Shown here one piece after another: positions 8,796 through 16,647 of a stretch of 64,000 bases of DNA. The notes under the pieces were generated by a model, which ran no database searches, had not been told where the DNA came from, and worked only from the letters and a program-made list of their open reading frames with translations. The stretch's first letter is position 1. Each line of letters begins with the position of its first letter. The position numbers were made by a program, and so were the translations under genes. The stretch is from Bryobacterales bacterium (GTDB taxonomy: Bacteria; Acidobacteriota; Terriglobia; Bryobacterales; Bryobacteraceae): NCBI GenBank assembly GCA_016721425.1, contig JADKID010000007.1:1-64000 (forward strand), written 5' to 3'.

Positions 8796-9392
8796 ATGGA
8801 ACTCATCCAGCACTGGATCACCAACTATGGTTATTTTGGCATCTCAGCGCTGCTGGCATTGGGGATCGTGGGTCTTCCAATTCCGGATGAGACGATGCTG
8901 GCGTTCGCGGGCTTCCTGATTTTCAAAGGCGAGTTGAAGGCGGTGCCGACGGGGTTGGCGGCGATTGCTGGCAGTTTCTGCGGCATCACGATGAGCTACG
9001 TTCTGGGCCGGACGACGGGCTACCCGCTGCTGCACCGCTACGGCAGATACGTGCGGATCACGGAGAAAGAGATCATGCGGGTGCATGATTTCTACCATCG
9101 CATCGGTGGCTTCTCGCTGACGTTTGGCTACTACATCGCGGGGGTGCGGCATCTGACGGCGTACGTGGCCGGCGCGTCGAAGCTGGAGTACACCACGTTT
9201 GCCGCCTTTGCCTATACGGGCGCGGTGATCTGGTGCGGGACGTTTCTGACTCTGGGGTATGTGCTGGGCGACCGGTGGAACGAGATTTTGGGGTTGGCGC
9301 ACCGCTTTGGTGTCCATGCGGCGATTGCACTGGTCGTGGTGGCGGCGATTGCGGGTGCGTGGTGGTGGTGGACGAAGAAGAGGCGGGCATGA
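8796..9392 (+). CDS. DedA/VTT-family inner-membrane protein
   Basis: 198 residues starting at MELIQHW; the upstream frame is antisense-like and overlaps the GNAT gene. It shows the DedA layout: an amphipathic N-terminus, the re-entrant segment GIVGLPIPDETMLAFAGFL, the conserved glycine-rich GSFCGITMSYVLGR, then FGYYIAGVRHLTAYVAGAS and a final membrane helix before a basic tail (WWWWTKKRRA). DedA proteins are linked to lipid-carrier flipping and membrane homeostasis. It follows the GNAT gene with a two-base gap. Confidence 0.88.
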   Translation: MELIQHWITNYGYFGISALLALGIVGLPIPDETMLAFAGFLIFKGELKAVPTGLAAIAGSFCGITMSYVLGRTTGYPLLHRYGRYVRITEKEIMRVHDFYHRIGGFSLTFGYYIAGVRHLTAYVAGASKLEYTTFAAFAYTGAVIWCGTFLTLGYVLGDRWNEILGLAHRFGVHAAIALVVVAAIAGAWWWWTKKRRA

Positions 9393-9466
9393 GGGTACTC
9401 TCCAATGGCCAGAGATGGGTGGCTGTCACCGTGGCTAGGGCTCGCTAGGGTGCGGTTTTTCGTCAA

Positions 9467-10003
9467 ATGAGTACACGAAGCGCACTGATCGAACAACTGC
9501 GCGGCTACCGACCGGCAGATGCGCACGAAGAGCGGATGCGGGTGCGCATTCTGGAGTTTGTGGTGGCGCACGCGGATTGCTTCCGGCGGACGCTGGCGGG
9601 CGGGCACGTGACGGGATCGGCGTGGGTGGTGAACCGGGAACGGACGCACACGCTGCTGGTGCACCACCGGCGTCTGGGGAAGTGGTTGCAGCCGGGTGGC
9701 CATGCGGAAGAGGAGACCGACGCGCTGGCTGTGGCTGTGCGGGAGGCTGAGGAGGAGACGGGACTGCGGGTGCGGCCCGTTTCGCCGTTGATCTTCGACT
9801 TGGACGCTCACGATATTCCAGAGCGCAAGAAAGAGGCCGCTCACGTGCACTATGACATCCGCTTTCTGGTGGAGGCGGACATGGCGAGGCGGGTGGTGGT
9901 GAGCCCGGAATCGCGCGCCGCGGAATGGGTCCGGCTGGATCACGTGGCGGCGGTGAACACGGATGAGTCCGTGCTGCGGATGGTGAGAAAGACGTCGGCC
10001 TGA
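9467..10003 (+). CDS. Nudix hydrolase
   Basis: 178 residues. The Nudix box is GGHAEEETDALAVAVREAEEETGL-like: the REAEEETGL half fits the consensus, while the first Glu of GX5E is replaced by Thr, as I recall for a common subfamily with a KWLQPGGHA lead-in. It would hydrolyse a nucleoside diphosphate linked to another moiety; the substrate is unknown. It stands between the DedA group and the cellulose operon, with an inverted repeat just after the stop. Confidence 0.85.
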   Translation: MSTRSALIEQLRGYRPADAHEERMRVRILEFVVAHADCFRRTLAGGHVTGSAWVVNRERTHTLLVHHRRLGKWLQPGGHAEEETDALAVAVREAEEETGLRVRPVSPLIFDLDAHDIPERKKEAAHVHYDIRFLVEADMARRVVVSPESRAAEWVRLDHVAAVNTDESVLRMVRKTSA

Positions 10004-10016
10004 GGGTGGGCAGGAG

Positions 10017-10046
10017 CTGTTTTTTGAAACAGAGTTGAAAAAACAG
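10017..10046. repeat. 9-bp A/T-rich inverted repeat after the Nudix gene
   Basis: CTGTTTTTT (10017-10025) and AAAAAACAG (10038-10046) are exact reverse complements around a 12-base loop. It begins 14 bases after the Nudix stop. It could contribute to termination or bind a regulator; the stem is too A/T-rich to be a convincing intrinsic terminator. Confidence 0.45.
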
Positions 10047-10050
10047 TGCG

Positions 10051-10102
10051 GATCGGTCAAGTTTTGGACTACACTCTAAAGTCCATCGGCGATTGACCCG
10101 AT
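10051..10102 (+). promoter_or_regulatory. Nested inverted repeat upstream of the cellulose operon
   Basis: GATCGGTCAA (10051-10060) can pair with TTGACCCGAT (10093-10102) with one bulged C. Inside it, GGACT (10066-10070) pairs with AGTCC (10080-10084). The outer arm ends just before an eight-codon ORF (ATG at 10101, TGA at 10125-10127) that overlaps the GTG start of bcsQ. It could be an RNA leader structure or an operator. No known c-di-GMP riboswitch pattern was recognised. Confidence 0.35.
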
Positions 10103-10123
10103 GAGTGAATCAGGAAGTACTGT

Positions 10124-11092
10124 GTGAACAGACCTGCATCCGACGACATCGCCCTAATTTGTTACCGATCCGGGCTTTCTCCAGAAGACTACATATCCTT
10201 CCCAACGAGGGCGCCGCTTCCTCGTTGGGCAGCGCCGGCGGGGACGCACCAGGAGCCGCTTGACGCTGGTCCGGCGGCGCCGCCTGCCGGGGCACTGCCG
10301 CGGTCTGTGGCGGAGCCAGCCGGAGCCGTGGCTCAGCGGGCGGGACTGCGGGCGCTGTTTGCAGCGTTGAGCAGTGGCGAAGGGGCGGAAGTGCCTGCCA
10401 CGACGAGTCTGGCGCGTCCGGTGATCGTTCTGCCGGCGGCGCGAGGCATGGGGTGCACGACGATCGTGTCGACTCTAGCTGACGCCTTCCGGGAAGCCGG
10501 GGACCGGGTTCTGGTCCTGGACGACAGGAATGACGGGCTGCTGGCGGCGCACTTTAGCGGGCTGCTGGCGACCGGGGAACTGGGTGTGCCGATCCTGACG
10601 AGGGAAGGTGTGACGGCGGTATCCCCCGCGTTGGGTGAGGACTGGGTGACGGACTCGATGGCACGCCACCGGCTGGACTACCGCTGGGCGTTTCTCGACG
10701 GAGTGGAACTGGGTGGGGCGGCCGTTTCGCCGCCGATGATTGCCGACGGCACGTATCTGGTACCGGTTTGCCCTGACTTACGCGGGGCGCGCGCGGCCGT
10801 GGCGCTGGCCCGGCAGGCAGATGCGCTGGAAAGCGAGTTGGGCCGTAGTTTGAATCTGCACTTCGTGTTGAATCAGTGGGATTCGTCGCGAGGCATGCAG
10901 GCTGAGGTTCGGGACCAGCTGAGCCATCGTCTGGGGCGGAGGCTGGCGCCAGTGGTGATCTCCTACGCGGTGGAAATCGAGGAGTCGCTGGCAGAAGGGT
11001 CGACCGTGATCCGCCATGCAGCGGACTCGATGGCGGCATCGGAGTTTCGTAGCCTTGCTGGCTGGATGACCAGTGTAGGCGTGAAGGCATAA
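10124..11092 (+). CDS. bcsQ: BcsQ-like cellulose-synthesis ATPase with BcsR-like N-terminus
   Basis: 322 residues from a GTG start. BcsQ is a MinD/ParA-type ATPase that helps localise or assemble the cellulose synthase. The Walker A region near residues 104-114 reads AARGMGCTTIV; as in E. coli BcsQ (RGGVGTTT) it lacks the usual Lys before TT, and here it is also one residue shorter. VLVLDD follows as the next strand. Residues 6-30 (DDIALICYRSGLSPEDYISF) resemble BcsR, normally a separate small protein that forms a complex with BcsQ, so this looks like a BcsR-BcsQ fusion joined by a Pro/Ala-rich linker. It lies 24 bases upstream of bcsA-bcsB and heads the operon. Confidence 0.75.
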   Translation: MNRPASDDIALICYRSGLSPEDYISFPTRAPLPRWAAPAGTHQEPLDAGPAAPPAGALPRSVAEPAGAVAQRAGLRALFAALSSGEGAEVPATTSLARPVIVLPAARGMGCTTIVSTLADAFREAGDRVLVLDDRNDGLLAAHFSGLLATGELGVPILTREGVTAVSPALGEDWVTDSMARHRLDYRWAFLDGVELGGAAVSPPMIADGTYLVPVCPDLRGARAAVALARQADALESELGRSLNLHFVLNQWDSSRGMQAEVRDQLSHRLGRRLAPVVISYAVEIEESLAEGSTVIRHAADSMAASEFRSLAGWMTSVGVKA

Positions 11093-11116
11093 CGGATTTG
11101 CCCGGCTGGAGGGGAA

Positions 11117-14100
11117 ATGACCGCATCTGAGACTCGACCGGTGAGGCCGTACCGCGGCAACTGGTTGTCCCGCATTCTGGTACTGATGTCGGTTGCCCTA
11201 TTGGGGCTGCTGGTCACCGTCCCGTTTGACTGGAAGGACCAGGCTTTGTTCGGGTTGCTGACTGTTGTGCTGGCAATTTGGCTGGACCGGCGGACGGGCC
11301 GCTACACGGTGACGCTGGTTCTGGTGTTTTTGTCTGTTTTCAGCACGGCGCGCTATGCCTACTGGCGGGTCTTCGAGACTTACCGGCATCTGGCGGCGAA
11401 CGGGTTTGCGGACCTGCAGTGGGATGTAGTCTTCGTCCTTCTGTTGTTGGGCGCCGAGGCCTATGCGATTGTGATTCTCCTGCTGGGCCACTTCCAGAGC
11501 CTGAAGCCGCTGAACCGGAATCCCACTCCGATGACGAGAGAGGTAGAGGCGTGGCCCAGCGTCGATGTCTTCATCCCGACTTACAACGAGCCGCTCGATA
11601 TCGTGCGGCCGACGGTGCTGGCGGCGATGAATATGGATTGGCCGCAGGACCGGATGCGGATCTACATTTTGGATGACGGGCGGCGGGAGGAGTTCAGGGC
11701 TTTTGCCGAGGAGTGCGGCGCGGGCTATATGACGAGGCCGGACAACCAGCATGCCAAGGCCGGCAACATCAATCACGCCTTGAAGCTGACCTCAGCGGAG
11801 TTCGTGGCGATCTTCGATTGCGATCACATTCCGACGCGGTCGTTCCTGCAGATGACCATGGGCTGGTTCGGGCAGGATCCGAAGATGGCGATGATGCAGA
11901 CTCCGCACTATTTCTACACGCCGGACCCGTTTGAGAAGAATCTGGGGGTCTTCCGGCAGGTGCCGAACGAGGGTTCCCTTTTCTACGGAGTGATTCAGGA
12001 CTGCAACGATTTTTGGAACGCTACATTCTTCTGCGGGTCTTGCGCCGTCATTCGCAGGACGTGCATCGAGGAGATCGGCGGGATTGCGGTGGAGACGGTG
12101 ACCGAGGATGCACACACGGCATTGCGGATGCAGCGCCGAGGCTACAACACCGGTTATATTCGCTTTCCGCAGGCGGCGGGGCTGGCGACGGCGAGCCTGG
12201 CGGACCATATCGGCCAGCGGATTCGCTGGGCGCGCGGGATGGTTCAGATCCTGAGGACGGACTTTCCGCTGCTGGGCCGCGGCCTGAAGGTGGAGCAGCG
12301 ATTCTGCTACCTGAACAGTACGTTGCACTATCTCTATGCGGTGCCGCGGCTGATCTTCCTGACCGCTCCGCTGGTCTACCTTTTACTGAACCGGTCGAAC
12401 GTATACGGTTACGTGGGCACGATTCTGGCCTATGCGTTTCCGCATCTGGCGCTGGCTACGGTTACCAATTCGCGGATTCAGGGGCGCTTCCGGTACTCCT
12501 TCTGGAATGAGGTTTATGAGACGGTGCTGGCGCCCTATATTCTGCTGCCCACTCTGGCAGCGCTGGTGAGTCCGAAGCATGGCAAGTTCAACGTGACGCC
12601 AAAGAGCCATGGATCTGAGCACAGCTATTTTGCCTGGAAAGTGGCGCTGCCGTTCATGATTCTGCTGGCGTTGAACACAGTCGGAATCTTGTTAGGGGCG
12701 TTGCGGCTGACTACTGAGCCCGAGCGGCAGGGGCCGCTGCTGATGAATATGGTATGGGCGGCCGTCAATATGCTGATTCTGGGAGCTTCGATCGCGGTGG
12801 CGGCCGAGCAGCGCCAGAGGAGGGCGGAGGCGCGGTTGGAGCGGCGCTACGCTTCGAGGCTCATTCTGGAAGATGGCACGGTGTGGAACGGGGAAACGGT
12901 GGATCTCTCCAACAGCGGTGCGGCGATGAGTCTGACGGTGCCATTTGAAAAGGCGTGCGGACACTCGGCGATGCTGTTGATATCGCCACCGGATGATGAG
13001 ATTGCGCTGCCGGTAACGATTGCGGGCGGAACGGGCGACACAGTCCGCCTGACGTTCCGTGACCTGAGCATCGCGCAGCGGGAAGGATTGACACGGATCA
13101 TCTTTGGCGCGGCGGATTCGTGGCTCACAGGCCACAACGCCGCCGAGCAGGACCGGCCGATGCGCAGTTTCTGGATGATATTCAAGATTTCGATGCGGGG
13201 ACTGATGCTGGTGCCGAGGGCCCTATTCGCCCGGAGCGAGACGCCTGAGCCGGCTCCGGGTCCGGTGGCGCCGCAGCGGCGGACAACGTTGCCGGTGGTG
13301 TTGCTGGCCCTGGGGCTAGGGGCGGCAATGGCGACGCAGGTGCAGGGCACCCAGCAGAACACGACTGCGGCGGCGCCGGCGCCGGTAGCGGTAAGCGAGA
13401 GTTCCGGCGCGCGTAGTTTCAGCGAAGCGCGCGATTTCCGGAATCTGGGGCAGCGCCAGCCGATTCTTCTGCGCGGCGCCGAAGCGCGGGCCGCCATGTC
13501 GTTCAGCTTGCCGGTGACGAAGGTAGCAACGCAGGCCCGGTTGGGTCTGAACTACCAGCTTTCGCCGGTTCTGGAGCCGAACAACAGCGTCATCCAGGTA
13601 GTTCTGAACGGGTCGCCATTGGGAGCGGTGCCGCTGGAGCGAGCCATTGGCGGCGGGACGGCCTTCAACCATCTGCAGATTGATCTGCCGGCGGAATTGC
13701 TGGTGGCTGAGAACACAATCACTTTTGAACTGACGGGGCGATGCGCCGGCGGTTGTGCTAACGCGGACGGAGAGATCCGTACCCTGATCGATCTGACGAG
13801 CACGCTTTCCGTTTCCGGAGAGATCATACCGCTGCCCAACGATTTGGCCCAGATGCCGACGCCGTTTTTTGATGCCATGGCGCAGCAGCCCGTGGAGATC
13901 GGCTTTGTCATGCCGGCCGACGCCGACCTGCGGACGCTCCAGGCCGCGGGCGTACTGGCATCGTATTTCGGGGCGATGGCCGACCACCGGGGAGTCCGTT
14001 TTCAGGCGGTGCGGGACGGGTTCCCGCACGGGAATGCAATCGTGTTCGCGCTGGCGGGCACGGCGGAGTTGATTCAGCTGCAAATGCCGTCCGTCAATGG

Positions 14101-15502
14101 GCCGGTGGTGGCAATTCGGGAGAACCCTTCCGATGCGGCTGGCAAGCTGCTTGTATTCGCGGGATTGGACAGCAATCATCTGCTGATGGCGGCGCGGGCA
14201 TTCGCTTTGCAGCAGGCGCCGCTGCGGGGTGATCTGTCTCCGGTGAACAATCTGCAGATGCCGGCTCCGCGTGTGCCTTATGATGCGCCGCGCTGGATGA
14301 ATCTGGAGCGGATCATCCGCCTGGGAGACGGGACGCCGGCGGAGCAGTTGCGGGTGGCTGGCACAGGAACGGTGAGATGGTATTTCCGGCTGCCGCCGGA
14401 CCTGTACTTCGGGCAGCGCGAGAGTGTGCCATTGCGGCTGAACTACCGATATGCCCAGTTGCCGGCGGGTGCGCGGGCAGAGGTCCGGGTTCGCATCAAC
14501 GGGGTGCAGATCGGCACGCGGCGATTTGAGCGTAGCGGCAATATTGATACGTTCCGGGACACGCTGGAGATCCCCGTGGCCGCGCTCTATCCGCGCAACA
14601 CGCTTTCCGTGGAGTTCAACTACATTGATGATTCGGGGCGGCCTCAAACGCAATCGGGCGGGCAGCCGTTGGGCATCGTTCTGCGGGATTCCGAGCTGGA
14701 TCTGCGGCGCGTACCTCACTTTGCGAGATTGCCGCGTCTGGACTTGTTCGCCAAATCCGGCTTCCCGTTCACCCGGCTAGCCGATTTGTCAGAGACGGCG
14801 GTAGTTTTACCGAGCAGGCCTGCTCCGGAGGAGTTGACGGCGTATTTGGAGATGATGGGATTTTTCGGGGCGCAGACGGGAATGCCGGCCTTGCGTGTGG
14901 AGGTGATAGACGGCCAGCGCGCCCTGACGGCGCAGAACCGGGATTTGCTGGTGATCGGTTCGCCGCAGAGTCAGCCGCTCTTTGCGTCCTGGGCCAGCCA
15001 GGCGCAGGTCCACGTGGGAAGGGGTGAGTTGGTGTTGAACCGGGCCGCCTCGCCGTGGGTGCGCTTGCGGGCTCTTCCGCTGACGCCATCTTGGAGCGAA
15101 AGGAAGCGGCTGAAGGAGTTCATCTCCGGCGAGGCTAGTCCGGGCATCGTGATCCAGGCGTTTGTGTCGCCGCTGAATCCGGGGCGTAGCGTGGTGGCGA
15201 TCAGCGGCCCGACGCCGCAGGCGTTTGAGTCGTTTGTGGATTTGCTGGACCGGTCGACGCGAAACGACGAGGTGTTCGGCGTGGTGAGCGTGCAGAGCGG
15301 CGGCCGCTTTGTTTCGTTCTCCTACGGGCGAGAGGACTACGTGCTGGGCGTGTTGGGGTGGCGCGATGCTCTCGATTACTGGATTGTCCGCTATTTATGG
15401 CTAGTGCCGATCGTGGTGCTTTTGCTGGCATGGCTGCTGGCGAGGCACACGGCCCGCTGGGCCGAATGGCGGGCTGGGGCCAGGCTGCGAATGGAAATAT
15501 GA
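11117..15502 (+). CDS. bcsAB: Cellulose synthase BcsA-BcsB fusion with PilZ domain
   Basis: 1461 residues, start supported by GGAGGGG upstream. Residues 1-710 are BcsA: N-terminal helices, a GT2 domain with DDG (186-188), DCD (234-236), TED (329-331) and QRIRW (367-371), then further membrane helices and a PilZ domain (about 568-665) with RxxxR (577-581) and DLSNSG (596-601) for c-di-GMP. After a hydrophobic segment near 725-740 and an Ala/Pro linker, residues from about 770 are BcsB: carbohydrate-binding and flavodoxin-like halves, ending in a C-terminal helix (YWIVRYLWLVPIVVLLLAWLL). UDP-glucose is polymerised to beta-1,4-glucan and guided through the periplasm. Fused AcsAB is known in Komagataeibacter; here all catalytic motifs are intact and c-di-GMP control is expected. 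Confidence 0.95.
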   Translation: MTASETRPVRPYRGNWLSRILVLMSVALLGLLVTVPFDWKDQALFGLLTVVLAIWLDRRTGRYTVTLVLVFLSVFSTARYAYWRVFETYRHLAANGFADLQWDVVFVLLLLGAEAYAIVILLLGHFQSLKPLNRNPTPMTREVEAWPSVDVFIPTYNEPLDIVRPTVLAAMNMDWPQDRMRIYILDDGRREEFRAFAEECGAGYMTRPDNQHAKAGNINHALKLTSAEFVAIFDCDHIPTRSFLQMTMGWFGQDPKMAMMQTPHYFYTPDPFEKNLGVFRQVPNEGSLFYGVIQDCNDFWNATFFCGSCAVIRRTCIEEIGGIAVETVTEDAHTALRMQRRGYNTGYIRFPQAAGLATASLADHIGQRIRWARGMVQILRTDFPLLGRGLKVEQRFCYLNSTLHYLYAVPRLIFLTAPLVYLLLNRSNVYGYVGTILAYAFPHLALATVTNSRIQGRFRYSFWNEVYETVLAPYILLPTLAALVSPKHGKFNVTPKSHGSEHSYFAWKVALPFMILLALNTVGILLGALRLTTEPERQGPLLMNMVWAAVNMLILGASIAVAAEQRQRRAEARLERRYASRLILEDGTVWNGETVDLSNSGAAMSLTVPFEKACGHSAMLLISPPDDEIALPVTIAGGTGDTVRLTFRDLSIAQREGLTRIIFGAADSWLTGHNAAEQDRPMRSFWMIFKISMRGLMLVPRALFARSETPEPAPGPVAPQRRTTLPVVLLALGLGAAMATQVQGTQQNTTAAAPAPVAVSESSGARSFSEARDFRNLGQRQPILLRGAEARAAMSFSLPVTKVATQARLGLNYQLSPVLEPNNSVIQVVLNGSPLGAVPLERAIGGGTAFNHLQIDLPAELLVAENTITFELTGRCAGGCANADGEIRTLIDLTSTLSVSGEIIPLPNDLAQMPTPFFDAMAQQPVEIGFVMPADADLRTLQAAGVLASYFGAMADHRGVRFQAVRDGFPHGNAIVFALAGTAELIQLQMPSVNGPVVAIRENPSDAAGKLLVFAGLDSNHLLMAARAFALQQAPLRGDLSPVNNLQMPAPRVPYDAPRWMNLERIIRLGDGTPAEQLRVAGTGTVRWYFRLPPDLYFGQRESVPLRLNYRYAQLPAGARAEVRVRINGVQIGTRRFERSGNIDTFRDTLEIPVAALYPRNTLSVEFNYIDDSGRPQTQSGGQPLGIVLRDSELDLRRVPHFARLPRLDLFAKSGFPFTRLADLSETAVVLPSRPAPEELTAYLEMMGFFGAQTGMPALRVEVIDGQRALTAQNRDLLVIGSPQSQPLFASWASQAQVHVGRGELVLNRAASPWVRLRALPLTPSWSERKRLKEFISGEASPGIVIQAFVSPLNPGRSVVAISGPTPQAFESFVDLLDRSTRNDEVFGVVSVQSGGRFVSFSYGREDYVLGVLGWRDALDYWIVRYLWLVPIVVLLLAWLLARHTARWAEWRAGARLRMEI

Positions 15503-16647
15503 TGACGCGGCGCGAAGTCATGATGGTGTCGTTGCCGGCGGTCGGGGCTCCACCCCGGCCTTCCGGCGACGGGCGCTGCGTGTGGCCGCTGTGGAACAGT
15601 CTCGCCGAGTTTCTGGTGGACGGACAGGGGCGGATGATCGACCATTCCGCTGGCGACCGGACGACTTCGGAGGGGCAATCCTATGGATTGTTCTTCGCCT
15701 TGGCCGGGAACGACAGGAGACGGTTCGACCGGATTCTGGAATGGACGGAGAACAATCTGGCTGGTGGGGATTTGGGTTCGCGCCTGCCCGCCTGGCTGTT
15801 TGGAAAGAGCCCCGGCGGCGCGTGGACGATCCTGGACGGCAATTCTGCATCGGATGCCGACCTCTGGATTGCGTATGTGCTGTATCACGCGGGTCAGATC
15901 TGGGGGGAGGCGCGGTACACGGAGTTGGCCAGCCGATTGGCGTCGCGGATTGCGGCGGAGGAAGTGGTGGATCTGCCCGGTTTCGGCCTGATGCTGGCGC
16001 CGGGGGCGAGAGGATTCCGGCCGATGGCCGGCGTGACGCAGTGTAATGCGAGTTACGTCCCGCTCCAGGTGGTGCACGGACTGGCTCGTTTTGATGCTGG
16101 CGGCCCATGGAATGGGGTCGCCGCGAATGTGCCGAAACTGGTGAAGGCCTCTGCCCCGGCTGGCTTTCCGGTGGATTGGGTGGCGCACCATGCAGGAAAG
16201 GGCTTCCAGATGGCGCCGGTGCCCGGAGGAGTTGCGGTAAGCAGCTACGACGCGGTGCGGGTCTATCTGTGGGCGGGGATGCTGGATCCTGGAACGCCGG
16301 GCCGGATGGAAATACTGCGAGCCATTCCTGGGCCGCTAACCCGGTTCAGGAGAACGAAATGGCTGGAGAGTGAGATCCTGGCCGATGGCCGGGTTCGGAG
16401 GGCTGATAGCCCGCTGTCGTTTGCGGCGGCCTTGGTTCCGTATCTAGCGGCGCACCAGGAGAACGTGACGCTATTTCGTCACAAGCAGAGGCTGGAGGCC
16501 GAGGTGCTGGCGCCGCTGAATCACCGGCAGGTGGCGCCGAGGTACTACGACGCCTGCCTCTCTTTGTTTGCCCTGGGATGGAGCGAAGGCGTGTACCGGT
16601 TTGACGCGCGAGGTGGTCTGGTATTGGATCGGAGGCGAGTATGTTGA
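15499..16647 (+). CDS. bcsZ: BcsZ-type endo-beta-1,4-glucanase, GH8
   Basis: 382 residues from the ATG at 15499, which overlaps the bcsAB stop by four bases (ATGA); the longer upstream frame overlaps BcsB and is not needed. GH8 features: the acid Glu58 in SEGQSYGLFFAL and the likely base Asp251 in SYDAVRVYLWAGM, near E55 and D243 of E. coli BcsZ, plus the substrate-site ASDADLWIAY. It trims nascent or misfolded glucan in the periplasm and is a standard bcs operon member. The N-terminus TRREVMMVSLPAVGA looks like a short, possibly Tat-like, export signal. It overlaps bcsC by seven bases. Confidence 0.9.
   Translation: MMTRREVMMVSLPAVGAPPRPSGDGRCVWPLWNSLAEFLVDGQGRMIDHSAGDRTTSEGQSYGLFFALAGNDRRRFDRILEWTENNLAGGDLGSRLPAWLFGKSPGGAWTILDGNSASDADLWIAYVLYHAGQIWGEARYTELASRLASRIAAEEVVDLPGFGLMLAPGARGFRPMAGVTQCNASYVPLQVVHGLARFDAGGPWNGVAANVPKLVKASAPAGFPVDWVAHHAGKGFQMAPVPGGVAVSSYDAVRVYLWAGMLDPGTPGRMEILRAIPGPLTRFRRTKWLESEILADGRVRRADSPLSFAAALVPYLAAHQENVTLFRHKQRLEAEVLAPLNHRQVAPRYYDACLSLFALGWSEGVYRFDARGGLVLDRRRVC

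Noticed and set aside
10017..10046. Intrinsic terminator of the Nudix gene
   Set aside because: The stem is mostly A/T and no U tract follows the second arm, so it is listed only as an inverted repeat.
10004..10123. c-di-GMP riboswitch upstream of the cellulose operon
   Set aside because: The inverted repeats present do not match the GEMM-I or GEMM-II core sequences I know.
13316..14719. 467-codon minus-strand frame inside bcsAB
   Set aside because: Arg/His/Gln-rich antisense translation of the BcsB part; no family features.
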